Below are positions 17,418 through 25,883 of a stretch of DNA of 64,000 bases, in pieces. Location of the stretch: positions 1,612,001 to 1,676,000 of the forward strand of contig NZ_BAABGX010000002.1 of NCBI RefSeq assembly GCF_039541795.1, read 5' to 3'. Numbering within the stretch: position 1 is the stretch's first letter; each line of letters starts with the position of its first letter. Position numbers and translations under genes: made by a program. This stretch comes from Nibribacter koreensis (lineage in GTDB: Bacteria; Bacteroidota; Bacteroidia; Cytophagales; Hymenobacteraceae). Below the pieces are notes generated by a model. It ran no database searches. It was not told the origin of the DNA and worked only from the letters and a program-made list of their open reading frames with translations.

Positions 17418-20400
17418 TTATTGAATGACTATCTTTTGCTGAAGCTTAGTGGTGCCGGTTTTTATATGCAAAATGTATACGCCTCTCACTAAGGAATGGA
17501 CTGGCCATTGACGATTAAAGTTGCCTTTAAAGCTCACCGCTTTTTCTTCTTTTACCACTTTGCCACTCAGGTTTATCAATTGCAATACTATATTGGTTTT
17601 AGTGTCAACTGTCATCTCAATGCTCAATACATCTGACACTGGGTTGGGAGCGGCTTTAAAGGATGCTTGCATTACCTCTTCTATAGCGCCCAGACAAGTG
17701 CTCACGGTAAGCGGTTGCGTTACTGTGGTAAAGCAGCCGCTCCCATCTGTGTAAGTGTAAGAAATAGCATGGGTCCCAGGCCCAGCGGTTCTGGAGTTAA
17801 ACTGGTTGTTACTTACACCTGGACCGCTATAAACACCTCCATTAGGGAATCCTCCAGTCAAGGTAAAAGGGCTCTTGTCTTGGCAGACGGTAGCAAAGGC
17901 CTCTAGCGTGACTACTGGTGGGGTTATAGTTGTTACCTGAGTAATGGCAGAGGTGGTTCTACAGCCTTGCGCATTGGTGACGGTGACGGAATAGGCCCCT
18001 TCGGTAGAAACAGTGATAGAGGAAGTGGTAGCGCCCGTGCTCCAAAGGTAGGAAGCGCCTTCAGAAGCAGTTAGTGTTAGGCTAGCCCCCTCGCAAATGC
18101 TAGTAGATCCGCTGGCCTGTATGGTGGCTACGGGACTTGGCGTTACGGTCACAGTCACCTGAGAGGTACTAGAACATCCGTTGGCATTCGTACCAGTCAC
18201 TGTATAAGTAGTAGTCTCTGTAGGCGAAGCCGTTGGATTGGCGCTGGTAGCATCACTCAAACCTATGGTTGGTGACCATGCATAGGTTACCCCGCCGGTG
18301 GCAGACAAATTGGTTGATGTGCCTTGGCAAATGGTAGACAATACCGCACTTGCCATAATAGTGGGTAATGGATTGACTGTCACTTTTACCTGGTCTGTCT
18401 TCACACACGCGCTGTTTTCACTGGTTATGGTCACAGTATAGGTAGTGGTGGCACTGGGCGAGGCAATTGGGTTGGCAATGCTAGGATTATCTAAGCCAGT
18501 AGCAGGGCTCCAGGCATAAGTTAAGCCGCCAGTGGCCTGCAGTTGCACACCACTTCCAGCACAGACAAAGACGTCTGGTCCGGCATACGCGGCAGGATTT
18601 ACAGTTACCCGCACTACATCTGTTGAGGAACAGCCATTGGCCGTAACAGTCAAAGTATATTCTACTGTGATGGGCGCACTGCTTTCGCTTGGGTAATTAA
18701 GTGTAGGATTTGCTACGCGACTATTAGACAACCCAATAGCTGGTGACCAAGAGTAGGTGTACCCTGTGGTAGGTGCCGTGCCTAATACAGTGGATTGTCT
18801 TGAGCAGACCACCTTGTCAACACCTGCATTGGCCAAAGGAATTGGGTTGACTTTTACGGTGATGGTTTTAGTGGTTACGCATCCTGCCACTGACGTTCCA
18901 GTCACGGTATAAGTAGTAGTGGTGGTGGGGCTTGCTACCGGCGTAGCGCTGGTGGGGTCATCTAAACCAGTGGTGGGGCTCCACGAATAGGTAGCGGCCC
19001 CAGCCGCTTGTAACTGGACGAACGTTCCCACGCAAATAGCAGGAGCCGCAGGTAATATTGTAAGTACTGGGTTGGGAGTTACATTCACAAAGACCGTGTC
19101 ATTGCGGCTACAGCCTTCATCATTGGTGACTGTGACAATATATCTAGTAGTGGTAGTTGGAAACGCTTGTGGGTTGGCAACATTAGGGTCGCTTAGGTTT
19201 ATGCTAGGATTCCATCTATAAGTACTCCCGCCTGAAGCATTCAGTTGGGTGCTATTGCCTGCGCAAATGGCTACGTCTAGTCCTGCATTAGCCTGTACCG
19301 CTGGGTTAATGGTGACGCGCACCTCATCTGTAGTGGTACATCCGTTAGTAGTCACTGTCAGTTTGTACACTCTGGTGATGGGCTCATTAGTAGGGTTGAT
19401 CACAGTAAGTGTAGGCGTCTTAAGGGTAGCGCTGGATAAATCAGTAGCTGGCTCCCATAGATAGGTACCTGAAGAAGTGGTGGTAGAGCCTAATACCAAG
19501 GCTTGCCCAGAGCAGATACTGCGGTCAAAGCCAGCGTTGGCAATAGGTAAAGGCTTCACGGTCACCGTTACTGTTTTAGTGTTGGTGCAGCCTGCAACTG
19601 AGGTACCGGTCACGGTATAAGTGGTGGTAACGGCCGGAGAAGCGATTGGGCTTGCACTGCTGGGGTCATCTAGACCGGTGGCTGGGCTCCAGGAATACGT
19701 AGTCGCGCCACTAGCCTGTAATTGTACGGAAGCCCCTGCGCAAATTGAAGCAGCGGTTGGCGTGATTACTAAAGTTGGTAACGGATGTACGGTTACCAAT
19801 ACCTTGGCTGTGCGCACGCATCCATTGGCATTTGTGACAAAGACGGTGTAAAGAGTAGTAGCCGTAGGTGTGGCTATAGGCGTGGCGCTAGTAGCGTCAT
19901 TTAAGGTGTTGGTAGGAGACCAAAGATAATTCACGCCGCCACTGGCGGTCAGCTGTGCACTTTGACCTAGGCAAATTGCCTTGTCTTGTCCTGCATTGGC
20001 AGTGGCGGGTTTTACTTCTACCACAGTAGTATTAGAGCTACTGCATCCGTTTAAAGTGATGGTAAGGGTATAAATTCCACTGGTGCTGGCTTCAGCATTA
20101 GCGATAGAAATTACCTGACCTGTTGCCTGAAAACCATTGGGGCCTGTCCAGGCGTAGGAAGCACCCGTTACCTTGCCCGCAGTCAAAGTGAGCGTACTAC
20201 CCGCGCAAATACCAGAATTGGACGTGATGGTGGGCTTGGCTGGCGGCGTACCTATGGTTAGGTTGGTTCCATTATCCAGTACCGTCATGCTTGGCGTAGG
20301 ATTAGAAGCTATTACCCTTATACGATAGCCCGCGCCTGCCGCAACGTTAAAGGGCAAGATTACCTCTATTTGTCCAGACGTTCTTCTAGAAACACTTCCT

Positions 20401-20654
20401 AAAACTCTAGGTGAGTTGAAGCTTCCGGTAATGCTAGACAGTTGAACGGTGAAGGTGTTACCTGATGGAAAATTTACATCAGTAAAAAAAGGAACAGTCA
20501 GTGTACTGCCCACACAAAAGGGTGATCCAGAAATAGGAAGCGTTTGTAGAGTGTCTGTGTCTTCCTTTGTCAATTTGGCTGAAGCTTGTGCTTGGCTTAT
20601 CTGTAGGAGAAGACCTAATAAAGCCCCAATAAAAGTTAGTAAAATGTGTTTCAT
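17418..20654 (-). CDS. giant Ig-like repeat protein with T9SS C-terminal sorting domain
   Basis: 1078 residues from the ATG at 20654, chosen because it starts a signal peptide (MKHILLTFIGALLGLLLQISQAQA). The body has about ten PKD/Ig-like beta domains of some 80-90 residues. Eight share the hallmark xWSPxxGLDDPxSANPIASP followed by TTTYTVTxTxxxGCxxT and VTVTVNPLP; domains with closest match (for example repeats with TYSWSPATGLDD and TYSWSPTTGLDD) suggest recent internal duplication. The final ~80 residues (KAAPNPVSDVLSIEM ... LHIKTGTTKLQQKIVIQ) form a type A T9SS sorting domain, so it is expected to be carried across the outer membrane and fixed to or released from the surface. Likely adhesive or structural. 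Confidence 0.9.
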   Translation of the reverse strand: MKHILLTFIGALLGLLLQISQAQASAKLTKEDTDTLQTLPISGSPFCVGSTLTVPFFTDVNFPSGNTFTVQLSSITGSFNSPRVLGSVSRRTSGQIEVILPFNVAAGAGYRIRVIASNPTPSMTVLDNGTNLTIGTPPAKPTITSNSGICAGSTLTLTAGKVTGASYAWTGPNGFQATGQVISIANAEASTSGIYTLTITLNGCSSSNTTVVEVKPATANAGQDKAICLGQSAQLTASGGVNYLWSPTNTLNDATSATPIATPTATTLYTVFVTNANGCVRTAKVLVTVHPLPTLVITPTAASICAGASVQLQASGATTYSWSPATGLDDPSSASPIASPAVTTTYTVTGTSVAGCTNTKTVTVTVKPLPIANAGFDRSICSGQALVLGSTTTSSGTYLWEPATDLSSATLKTPTLTVINPTNEPITRVYKLTVTTNGCTTTDEVRVTINPAVQANAGLDVAICAGNSTQLNASGGSTYRWNPSINLSDPNVANPQAFPTTTTRYIVTVTNDEGCSRNDTVFVNVTPNPVLTILPAAPAICVGTFVQLQAAGAATYSWSPTTGLDDPTSATPVASPTTTTTYTVTGTSVAGCVTTKTITVKVNPIPLANAGVDKVVCSRQSTVLGTAPTTGYTYSWSPAIGLSNSRVANPTLNYPSESSAPITVEYTLTVTANGCSSTDVVRVTVNPAAYAGPDVFVCAGSGVQLQATGGLTYAWSPATGLDNPSIANPIASPSATTTYTVTITSENSACVKTDQVKVTVNPLPTIMASAVLSTICQGTSTNLSATGGVTYAWSPTIGLSDATSANPTASPTETTTYTVTGTNANGCSSTSQVTVTVTPSPVATIQASGSTSICEGASLTLTASEGASYLWSTGATTSSITVSTEGAYSVTVTNAQGCRTTSAITQVTTITPPVVTLEAFATVCQDKSPFTLTGGFPNGGVYSGPGVSNNQFNSRTAGPGTHAISYTYTDGSGCFTTVTQPLTVSTCLGAIEEVMQASFKAAPNPVSDVLSIEMTVDTKTNIVLQLINLSGKVVKEEKAVSFKGNFNRQWPVHSLVRGVYILHIKTGTTKLQQKIVIQ

Positions 20655-20838
20655 GAATATAGTAGATACAATAGCCATTGATTTACTTGGCTAATATTAG
20701 CTTAATAGTGAAATTAGGTAATAGGTAAGTTCTATTTGTGTAAACTCGTTGAAAAAGGCTTTTCTCCTGATAAATAGTCTATTAGAGGGGTTGGTGAAGA
20801 ATGTAGACAGAAGTCCTAATAGCATTTTGACTATTGCA

Positions 20839-22626
20839 TCATACTTTCTCCTCTAACCACAAGAACCCCAAGGCAAGCAGTAATCCCAGCCCGAAAGGCC
20901 ACAGCGGAAATGCTTCTTCCTGGAAAATGTCTGAAACGGTGTTATGGAGTCTTTCAGCACCTGAGGCCTTACGGATAGCTTGTTGTTTTTGGTGCAACTG
21001 CCGGGTTTGCCAGGCAGTGGCCGGGAAAATGTATAAGCTGGCACTTGGTCCACCAATAGAACCAAAGGAATGCCAGCCTTGCGCCTGCGGCCAGGTAGTG
21101 AAAGTCTGGTGAGATGAGAGCAAGGACGATCCTCCCACTAAAGCAGCGGCAGGAGTTTTGTCCTTATATGAGGCTATCTTTGGCGTTGGAACCTGACTTC
21201 CTCCTGAACCGGTAAGTGCTACAGCCTGGTGAACGGTAGCAAAAATGGGTTCTATAGAAACGGCAGGCTCTTCTGCTGGGCTTGCCAAAGCCGTCAATAC
21301 CTTAGCCCAGAATCCTTGGTATAGCTTTTCTTTCCCTTCCAAGGCCAAAGGAAATGTCTCTTGCACCAGACTCACGCCCACTTGCCCAAGCCCTTTTCTG
21401 TAGGTGGTAACCAGCGCCTGTTTTGGAGTGTTACCCCAAGCCAAGCTTGGTTGGCCTTCTTTGGGTTGGAGCGCAAATGATGTCAAGGGGAGCACCGCTG
21501 CAGAGGTGGTTTGCCCAATCCATTTCACTGGGCCGTTTATCGCCTCTTTTTCTGAAATCCGGGCAAAAACAGCTTCTGCAAAAAAGGGAATAGACTTAGG
21601 CCTGCTACCAGTGAAGGTAGTCAATATGCCCAATCCCTGTTGGCTGACGGCTTGTTGTAGCGTCTGTTTCTCTTGCCCTGACAGGCTTTGCAATGCCTCT
21701 GCATCTAACAACACTACATCAAATTTCTGTAACAGAGTTGGTGTCAGGCGACTAACCTGCACGGTGGGCAGGTTTACCGTCTCAGTCTGGTAGATGCCTT
21801 TGCTCACTTGGCTTCTCACCGCTACCCCGTGGCCTTTCTGCGCTAAGGCGTTCTTTAAAAACTTGACCTCAAACGATGGTGAAGAAGAAAGCAACAACAC
21901 GTTTAACAACCGCGGCGCTTCTACCAAAACAGGGAGTTGTTCCTTGTGCACAGAATCCTCCGTATCCCGCCACTGCAAATGGTACACAAACTGACCGGCT
22001 GTCTTCGGTTTGAATTTGAGGCTGAACGTCTGCTCTGCTCCTTTCTTGATTTCAACAGAGTCACGCTTGGCACCGGCGGCGTGTAAATACAGTTGCGTAG
22101 CCTGGTCTTTCGAGGTGAATTTGCCTTGTACCTGCACTTCTTCGCCTAGCGTGATTTTCTTTGGCCAGGAAGCGGAGAGTACCCCGGTTGGCAAGGGAGA
22201 TAAATGCGGAATTACCTGCAAATTGCCTAACTCAGCGAGTGTTTCTTCTTCCAAGCCATGGCCCACAACATGCATGGTCTGGACGGCTGGATTGAAGGCT
22301 TTGAATTGAGCCATGTCAGTCACCAAGGTGGCGCGGTCTGCTTTGACGTCATAGCTGAATACCTTCGGTTTGGGGCTTAAGCGATTGAGAAGCGAGGTAA
22401 GGGTGTCTGGGCGGTAGCCTTCGGTTAACAAGATTGCCTCTGTGGCGCTGTAAGTGCGGGTCATGGAAGGCGGAGACACTAGCAAAGCCAGACACGCCAC
22501 TGCCACCCAAGATACAACTACCCGTCCAGCCAGTCTTCTGCGGTCTGCGCGGCGCACGGCCAGCCAAGTGAGCCAGGCACCTAGCAAAACGGCAAACACC
22601 AGAAGAAGCGGCAGAGGTACAGTCAC
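20839..22626 (-). CDS. membrane protein of the BatA/DUF4175 cluster
   Basis: 595 residues with two N-terminal membrane helices (about 5-25 and 35-52) and one at the very C-terminus (FPLWPFGLGLLLALGFLWL), leaving a large extracytoplasmic part. The region FDVVLLDAEALQSLSGQEKQTLQQAV resembles the glutamine-amidotransferase-like fold found in related VWA-cluster membrane proteins, probably non-catalytic. It is the last gene of the cluster, 2 bases after the DUF4175 gene. Residues about 352-365 (VFARISEKEA region) are encoded by a degenerate in-frame copy of the dispersed palindrome (21534-21572). The specific role is not known; the cluster as a whole is discussed under MoxR. Confidence 0.75.
   Translation of the reverse strand: MTVPLPLLLVFAVLLGAWLTWLAVRRADRRRLAGRVVVSWVAVACLALLVSPPSMTRTYSATEAILLTEGYRPDTLTSLLNRLSPKPKVFSYDVKADRATLVTDMAQFKAFNPAVQTMHVVGHGLEEETLAELGNLQVIPHLSPLPTGVLSASWPKKITLGEEVQVQGKFTSKDQATQLYLHAAGAKRDSVEIKKGAEQTFSLKFKPKTAGQFVYHLQWRDTEDSVHKEQLPVLVEAPRLLNVLLLSSSPSFEVKFLKNALAQKGHGVAVRSQVSKGIYQTETVNLPTVQVSRLTPTLLQKFDVVLLDAEALQSLSGQEKQTLQQAVSQQGLGILTTFTGSRPKSIPFFAEAVFARISEKEAINGPVKWIGQTTSAAVLPLTSFALQPKEGQPSLAWGNTPKQALVTTYRKGLGQVGVSLVQETFPLALEGKEKLYQGFWAKVLTALASPAEEPAVSIEPIFATVHQAVALTGSGGSQVPTPKIASYKDKTPAAALVGGSSLLSSHQTFTTWPQAQGWHSFGSIGGPSASLYIFPATAWQTRQLHQKQQAIRKASGAERLHNTVSDIFQEEAFPLWPFGLGLLLALGFLWLEEKV
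21534..21572. repeat. dispersed palindrome, intragenic copy A (degenerate)
   Basis: CCGTTTATCGCCTC, then TTTTTCTGAAAT, then GGGCAAAAACAG aligns over its full length with the consensus. On the coding (minus) strand it gives FARISEKEA, parallel to FARFPEKRLKT at 26370. Confidence 0.6.
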
Positions 22627-22628
22627 GG

Positions 22629-24848
22629 TTAGTTGAGGCGGTTAAAATAGTCTTGGGCTAGTTTTTTCTCGAGCGCGGGCGTCAGGCGTTTTTGGGCTGA
22701 TTTCTCAGAAACAGGCAAAAAACGGTGCAAGGCACTCTCCATGCGCACCAAGCATTCTTGGCACAGCTTGCGGTTGGCTCTCAGGTCTTGTACTACCTGC
22801 CGTACGTCTTGGAGTGCGCGTAAATATTGCCCCGGCTCCCGCACGGCGGCTTTGCCTAGTTCCTGCCCGGCTTGTTCCAGCAGGCTTGCATCCTCTGGCT
22901 TGGCTTTGCTACCAGCTTTCAGGTTCTCTACGCGTTGCAGGGCCTGGCGCACCACAGGGTAAGAGGCAGATGGCTTTTCTTCGCGGCGTTGCTGGACGGT
23001 CTGCACTTTGCTTAAGTCGCCGGTGAGGCGTTTCTCGGGTTCTTTGATGGGCGGCGGTTCAAAACCGCTTTTCTTCACGTACACCCTAGATTTCTGCTGA
23101 ACGTCTTTGAGCATGCGCAGGGCTTTGTATTCAAACGGCAAGGCTTCTTTCGGCCGATTGGTACGCAACCTCAACTCGGCTTCCCACATCTGGGCCAGGG
23201 CGCCTTTGAGTTGGGCTTTGATGGCGGGCTCAAAGAAGGTGGCGGCTTCTTCCTGGTCGTGCTTGTGCAGGTAGGGGTCCAGCAGTTCGCCCATCTTGGC
23301 TTCATGCTCAGAGGCGCCTTTGGGCGGGGAATGGTCGTGGCCGTCGTCTGCGGTGTGGCCTTCGGCTAAGCCCTCGGGCAAGGCGGCATTGCCGATGGTA
23401 GATTCAAACTCTTCGCCCAGGAACTTGCCGTAGCGCAGGCGCAACAGTTTCTGGTCTACGCCAATGTTGTTAGACCTGTCTGCGAAGACCGCCTGCGTGA
23501 GGCCTTTCTGTTCCTGAATCAGTTTCTCGGTGTCAATGATAATCTGGCGCTGGCTCCTGAAATACTCGGGGTTGGGGTTTACGCCCAGCGACAGGTCATC
23601 CATGGTTTCTACCACCGTGGTGTCTTCAATCTCTATCAGGAAAGACTCGGTGCGGGTGTAGCCGCGGTGGTTGTCATAGGCCTGCAGGTAGAAGTACAGC
23701 TCATCGCCGTAGGTCATGCCCAGCTTCTTCAGGTCCAGGGTCTGGTTCAATTGCAATTGTCGGGGTTGGCCCGCGAAGGAGAAGTTCAAGGGGATGCGCT
23801 GTTCCCTGAACTTGACGGCCTCACCCTCGCCCTGTGCCACGGTAGCCACCAAGTCTGCCGTTCTGAGACCATAATCATCCTGCAAGGTGGCCTGTACTGT
23901 CACGCGCTGGGGCTCCCCGAAGAGAATCTCCAGGTACTGCGCCGGTTTCTTCACGGTGATGCTAGGTGCCTCATCTGGTATCACTTCTACGGAGTAGAAA
24001 TCAGAGACCTGGCCGTTCAATTGCAAATGGTAGAGGGTGGACTGGGTGAGCGTCACCGAGGCCGTATAAGTGTTCTTTTGATTGGCCACGGGACGCAACA
24101 GGATTGGCTTCTGGTTGCTCAACACTAGTTTAGGGGATGGAATGGCTTGGTTGGTCTGCACCGTCCACGTGACCTGCGCCCCAACCTCGGCCTTGAACGA
24201 AGGCGTGGTGACGGCATACGGGGCCTTGCGGGTGTAGGCGGGCGGCGAAATGCGGATGTTCATCTGCTCCACGGCTGGCAGAATCGCCTTCGGCTGGGCT
24301 ACGGGTTCTTGTACGTTGGTGGAGGTGCCGGTACGCATAGTGCCCGCTTGTGCAGGTTGTTGCAGAAGCCGGGGCACAAACCATAGGCCAGTCGCCAAAG
24401 CTAAGCCTATTAACAGCGGCAAGAAGCCGTTTTTGTAGTTCACCTGTGATGCTTCCCTTACCGGAATCTGGGCCAGGGCGACCGCCACCCGCTGCCGTTG
24501 CAGTTGCGGAAGCAAGGTCAGGGGCTCTTCGGGTTGCAGGAGCAGTTGGGTGCTTTCTTCTAGTTGCGGGTACTTTCGGTTGAGGTGTTGCGCCACGGCG
24601 GCCAGGGTGGTCTTCCGGTACACGTCCCACCAGCGCCAGACCTGTAAGGCACCCATGAGCAACAGCAACAAGAGCGCGGCCATGACGCCTCCTTCCCTGC
24701 CCCAGCCTTTGTACGCCCACATCCCCAACGGCAAGGCCATGCCCAGCGCCTGCAAGGCCATCACCGCCGCTTTCCTCCGGAAGTAGTGCGTACGCACTCG
24801 CTCCAAAGTAGCGGTCACTGTGATGGTATGGGAGGTGAGTTGGGTCAA
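22629..24848 (-). CDS. DUF4175-family membrane protein
   Basis: 739 residues. Three membrane helices near the N-terminus (about 30-45, 54-70 and 146-160) precede a long extracytoplasmic part with Ig-like strands (ISPPAYTRKAPYAVTTPSF; QDDYGLRTADLV), then a helical, charged second half rich in Lys/Glu. This order matches DUF4175 proteins found beside MoxR/DUF58/BatA genes. The start is 33 bases after the preceding stop. Residues about 709-721 near the C-terminus (RFLPVSEKSAQKRLT) are encoded by an in-frame palindrome copy (22687-22724). It probably acts as a scaffold in a membrane complex; no catalytic motif is seen. Confidence 0.8.
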   Translation of the reverse strand: MTQLTSHTITVTATLERVRTHYFRRKAAVMALQALGMALPLGMWAYKGWGREGGVMAALLLLLLMGALQVWRWWDVYRKTTLAAVAQHLNRKYPQLEESTQLLLQPEEPLTLLPQLQRQRVAVALAQIPVREASQVNYKNGFLPLLIGLALATGLWFVPRLLQQPAQAGTMRTGTSTNVQEPVAQPKAILPAVEQMNIRISPPAYTRKAPYAVTTPSFKAEVGAQVTWTVQTNQAIPSPKLVLSNQKPILLRPVANQKNTYTASVTLTQSTLYHLQLNGQVSDFYSVEVIPDEAPSITVKKPAQYLEILFGEPQRVTVQATLQDDYGLRTADLVATVAQGEGEAVKFREQRIPLNFSFAGQPRQLQLNQTLDLKKLGMTYGDELYFYLQAYDNHRGYTRTESFLIEIEDTTVVETMDDLSLGVNPNPEYFRSQRQIIIDTEKLIQEQKGLTQAVFADRSNNIGVDQKLLRLRYGKFLGEEFESTIGNAALPEGLAEGHTADDGHDHSPPKGASEHEAKMGELLDPYLHKHDQEEAATFFEPAIKAQLKGALAQMWEAELRLRTNRPKEALPFEYKALRMLKDVQQKSRVYVKKSGFEPPPIKEPEKRLTGDLSKVQTVQQRREEKPSASYPVVRQALQRVENLKAGSKAKPEDASLLEQAGQELGKAAVREPGQYLRALQDVRQVVQDLRANRKLCQECLVRMESALHRFLPVSEKSAQKRLTPALEKKLAQDYFNRLN
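22687..22724. repeat. dispersed palindrome, intragenic copy B
   Basis: CGTTTTTGGGCTGATTTC and TCAGAAACAGGCAAAAAACG. Lies in frame about 57 bases before the stop of the DUF4175 gene, coding for FLPVSEKSAQKRL. Confidence 0.85.
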
Positions 24849-24881
24849 GGTGAGTGTTTGACTGTGTTAAACAAAACGCTT

Positions 24882-25295
24882 TTATTCTATTATTTTCATC
24901 AAATCAGAAATAACTGATGGCAGTATTGTTGGGTCAACCTGAAATTCAACTTTAATGTTATAGGAGTAGTCGTTTGCAATCCTATCCTCTTCCAATAGAT
25001 TGATGCCGACTGCAAGATGCCCTAGATTATCTATCGCTCTAAAGTATAATGTAAATTCTCCAGGGCTCATTCCTTGAATTTCTGCTTGTCCTTTTCTGGT
25101 TTTGTCGAGCTCATTTAAACTTGAGATAAAGTTTTCTAGGTCTCCAAGGCTTATCCAAATGTGCTTTCTAAAACTTCCTTTAATGTTTTCGGTGTCGAGT
25201 CCAACTTCAAGCCGGTAGCTTGGGTAATCCTCTTTTATTGATTCAGCTACTATGACTTCAATTGTTCTATTCTTTAATTCATTCTGAACTTTCAT
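24882..25295 (-). CDS. hypothetical protein, possibly WapI-type immunity-like
   Basis: 137 residues, soluble, acidic. The pattern WISLGDLENFISSLNELDKTRKGQAEI ... GEFTLYFRAIDNLGHLAVGINL ... IKVEFQVDPTILPSVISDL recalls the WapI-like immunity/DUF fold (a strand-helix module with L-x-L-x-x-x-x-x-G-H-x-x-V), but I cannot confirm it without a search. Base composition is clearly more AT-rich than the flanking cluster genes. Its ATG overlaps the stop of the preceding gene by four bases, so the two are translationally coupled. No toxin gene is visible beside it. Confidence 0.55.
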   Translation of the reverse strand: MKVQNELKNRTIEVIVAESIKEDYPSYRLEVGLDTENIKGSFRKHIWISLGDLENFISSLNELDKTRKGQAEIQGMSPGEFTLYFRAIDNLGHLAVGINLLEEDRIANDYSYNIKVEFQVDPTILPSVISDLMKIIE

Positions 25296-25882
25296 GATTT
25301 AAATGACGGCCAACTATTGTATAGTAAAAAGACACAAATTAGAAGGAATACCAACGCAATGGCTGTATAAGTTAGCATATTGACTGCGCGGCGGTTGGCT
25401 TGTACTTCTTTTTTGCTGTTTTCAATTTCCTGCTTTAGAATCACATATTCTTTTTGCCATTCGCTTCTTCTGGTCTCAATGTCAGTTTCGTCTATATCGA
25501 ATGGGTGTTTGTCAAAAGTGGATATATTTCTCGTCAATCCACATTCAGAGTAGGAAATAGAGTCATTTTGGATATGCTCTGAATAGATTATCCACCTCCC
25601 TTTGTGGTTCGGCACTCCGGAACAACTAGACCAGTAATTACCTATTAGGGTATCGTTATTAACTGTTCCTTTGATTACTTCTATAACTTTTAGATAGTAA
25701 GAATTGATTATCTGTTCTTTTGAATTTTTAAAAATTGGCTCAGCAATGAAAACTAATTCAGAGAAGTGAAGGTCGTGCTTTACCTGCTCCGGGGACCAAT
25801 AGTATTTAGTGCAGGTGCAGGCATGTGCCTCCAAGTGTAAGAAAAGGAATAAAAGCCCAATAAGATATAAGTAGCGCTTCAT
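25292..25882 (-). CDS. membrane-anchored TIMP/netrin-like protein
   Basis: 196 residues. A signal peptide ends just before Cys22-Thr-Cys24 (AHACTCTKYYW), the N-terminal C-x-C that defines TIMP-like/NTR domains; the domain continues through SELVFIAEPIFKN and YLKVIEVIKGTVNNDTLIG with further cysteines (CSG, SECGL). After a helical region (about 135-165) a single membrane helix (MLTYTAIALVFLLICVFLLY) sits at the C-terminus. Composition is AT-rich like its partner at 24882. It begins one base after the BatA-like gene stop, so despite looking foreign it is set tightly in the operon. Confidence 0.65.
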   Translation of the reverse strand: MKRYLYLIGLLFLFLHLEAHACTCTKYYWSPEQVKHDLHFSELVFIAEPIFKNSKEQIINSYYLKVIEVIKGTVNNDTLIGNYWSSCSGVPNHKGRWIIYSEHIQNDSISYSECGLTRNISTFDKHPFDIDETDIETRRSEWQKEYVILKQEIENSKKEVQANRRAVNMLTYTAIALVFLLICVFLLYNSWPSFKS

Positions 25883-25883
25883 C

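Noticed and set aside
20655..20838. Extended start of the Ig-like protein at 20678
   Set aside because: The ATG at 20654 opens a complete signal peptide; the eight residues before it would disrupt it.
23667..24128. 153-codon plus-strand frame
   Set aside because: Antisense to the DUF4175 gene and without domain or signal.
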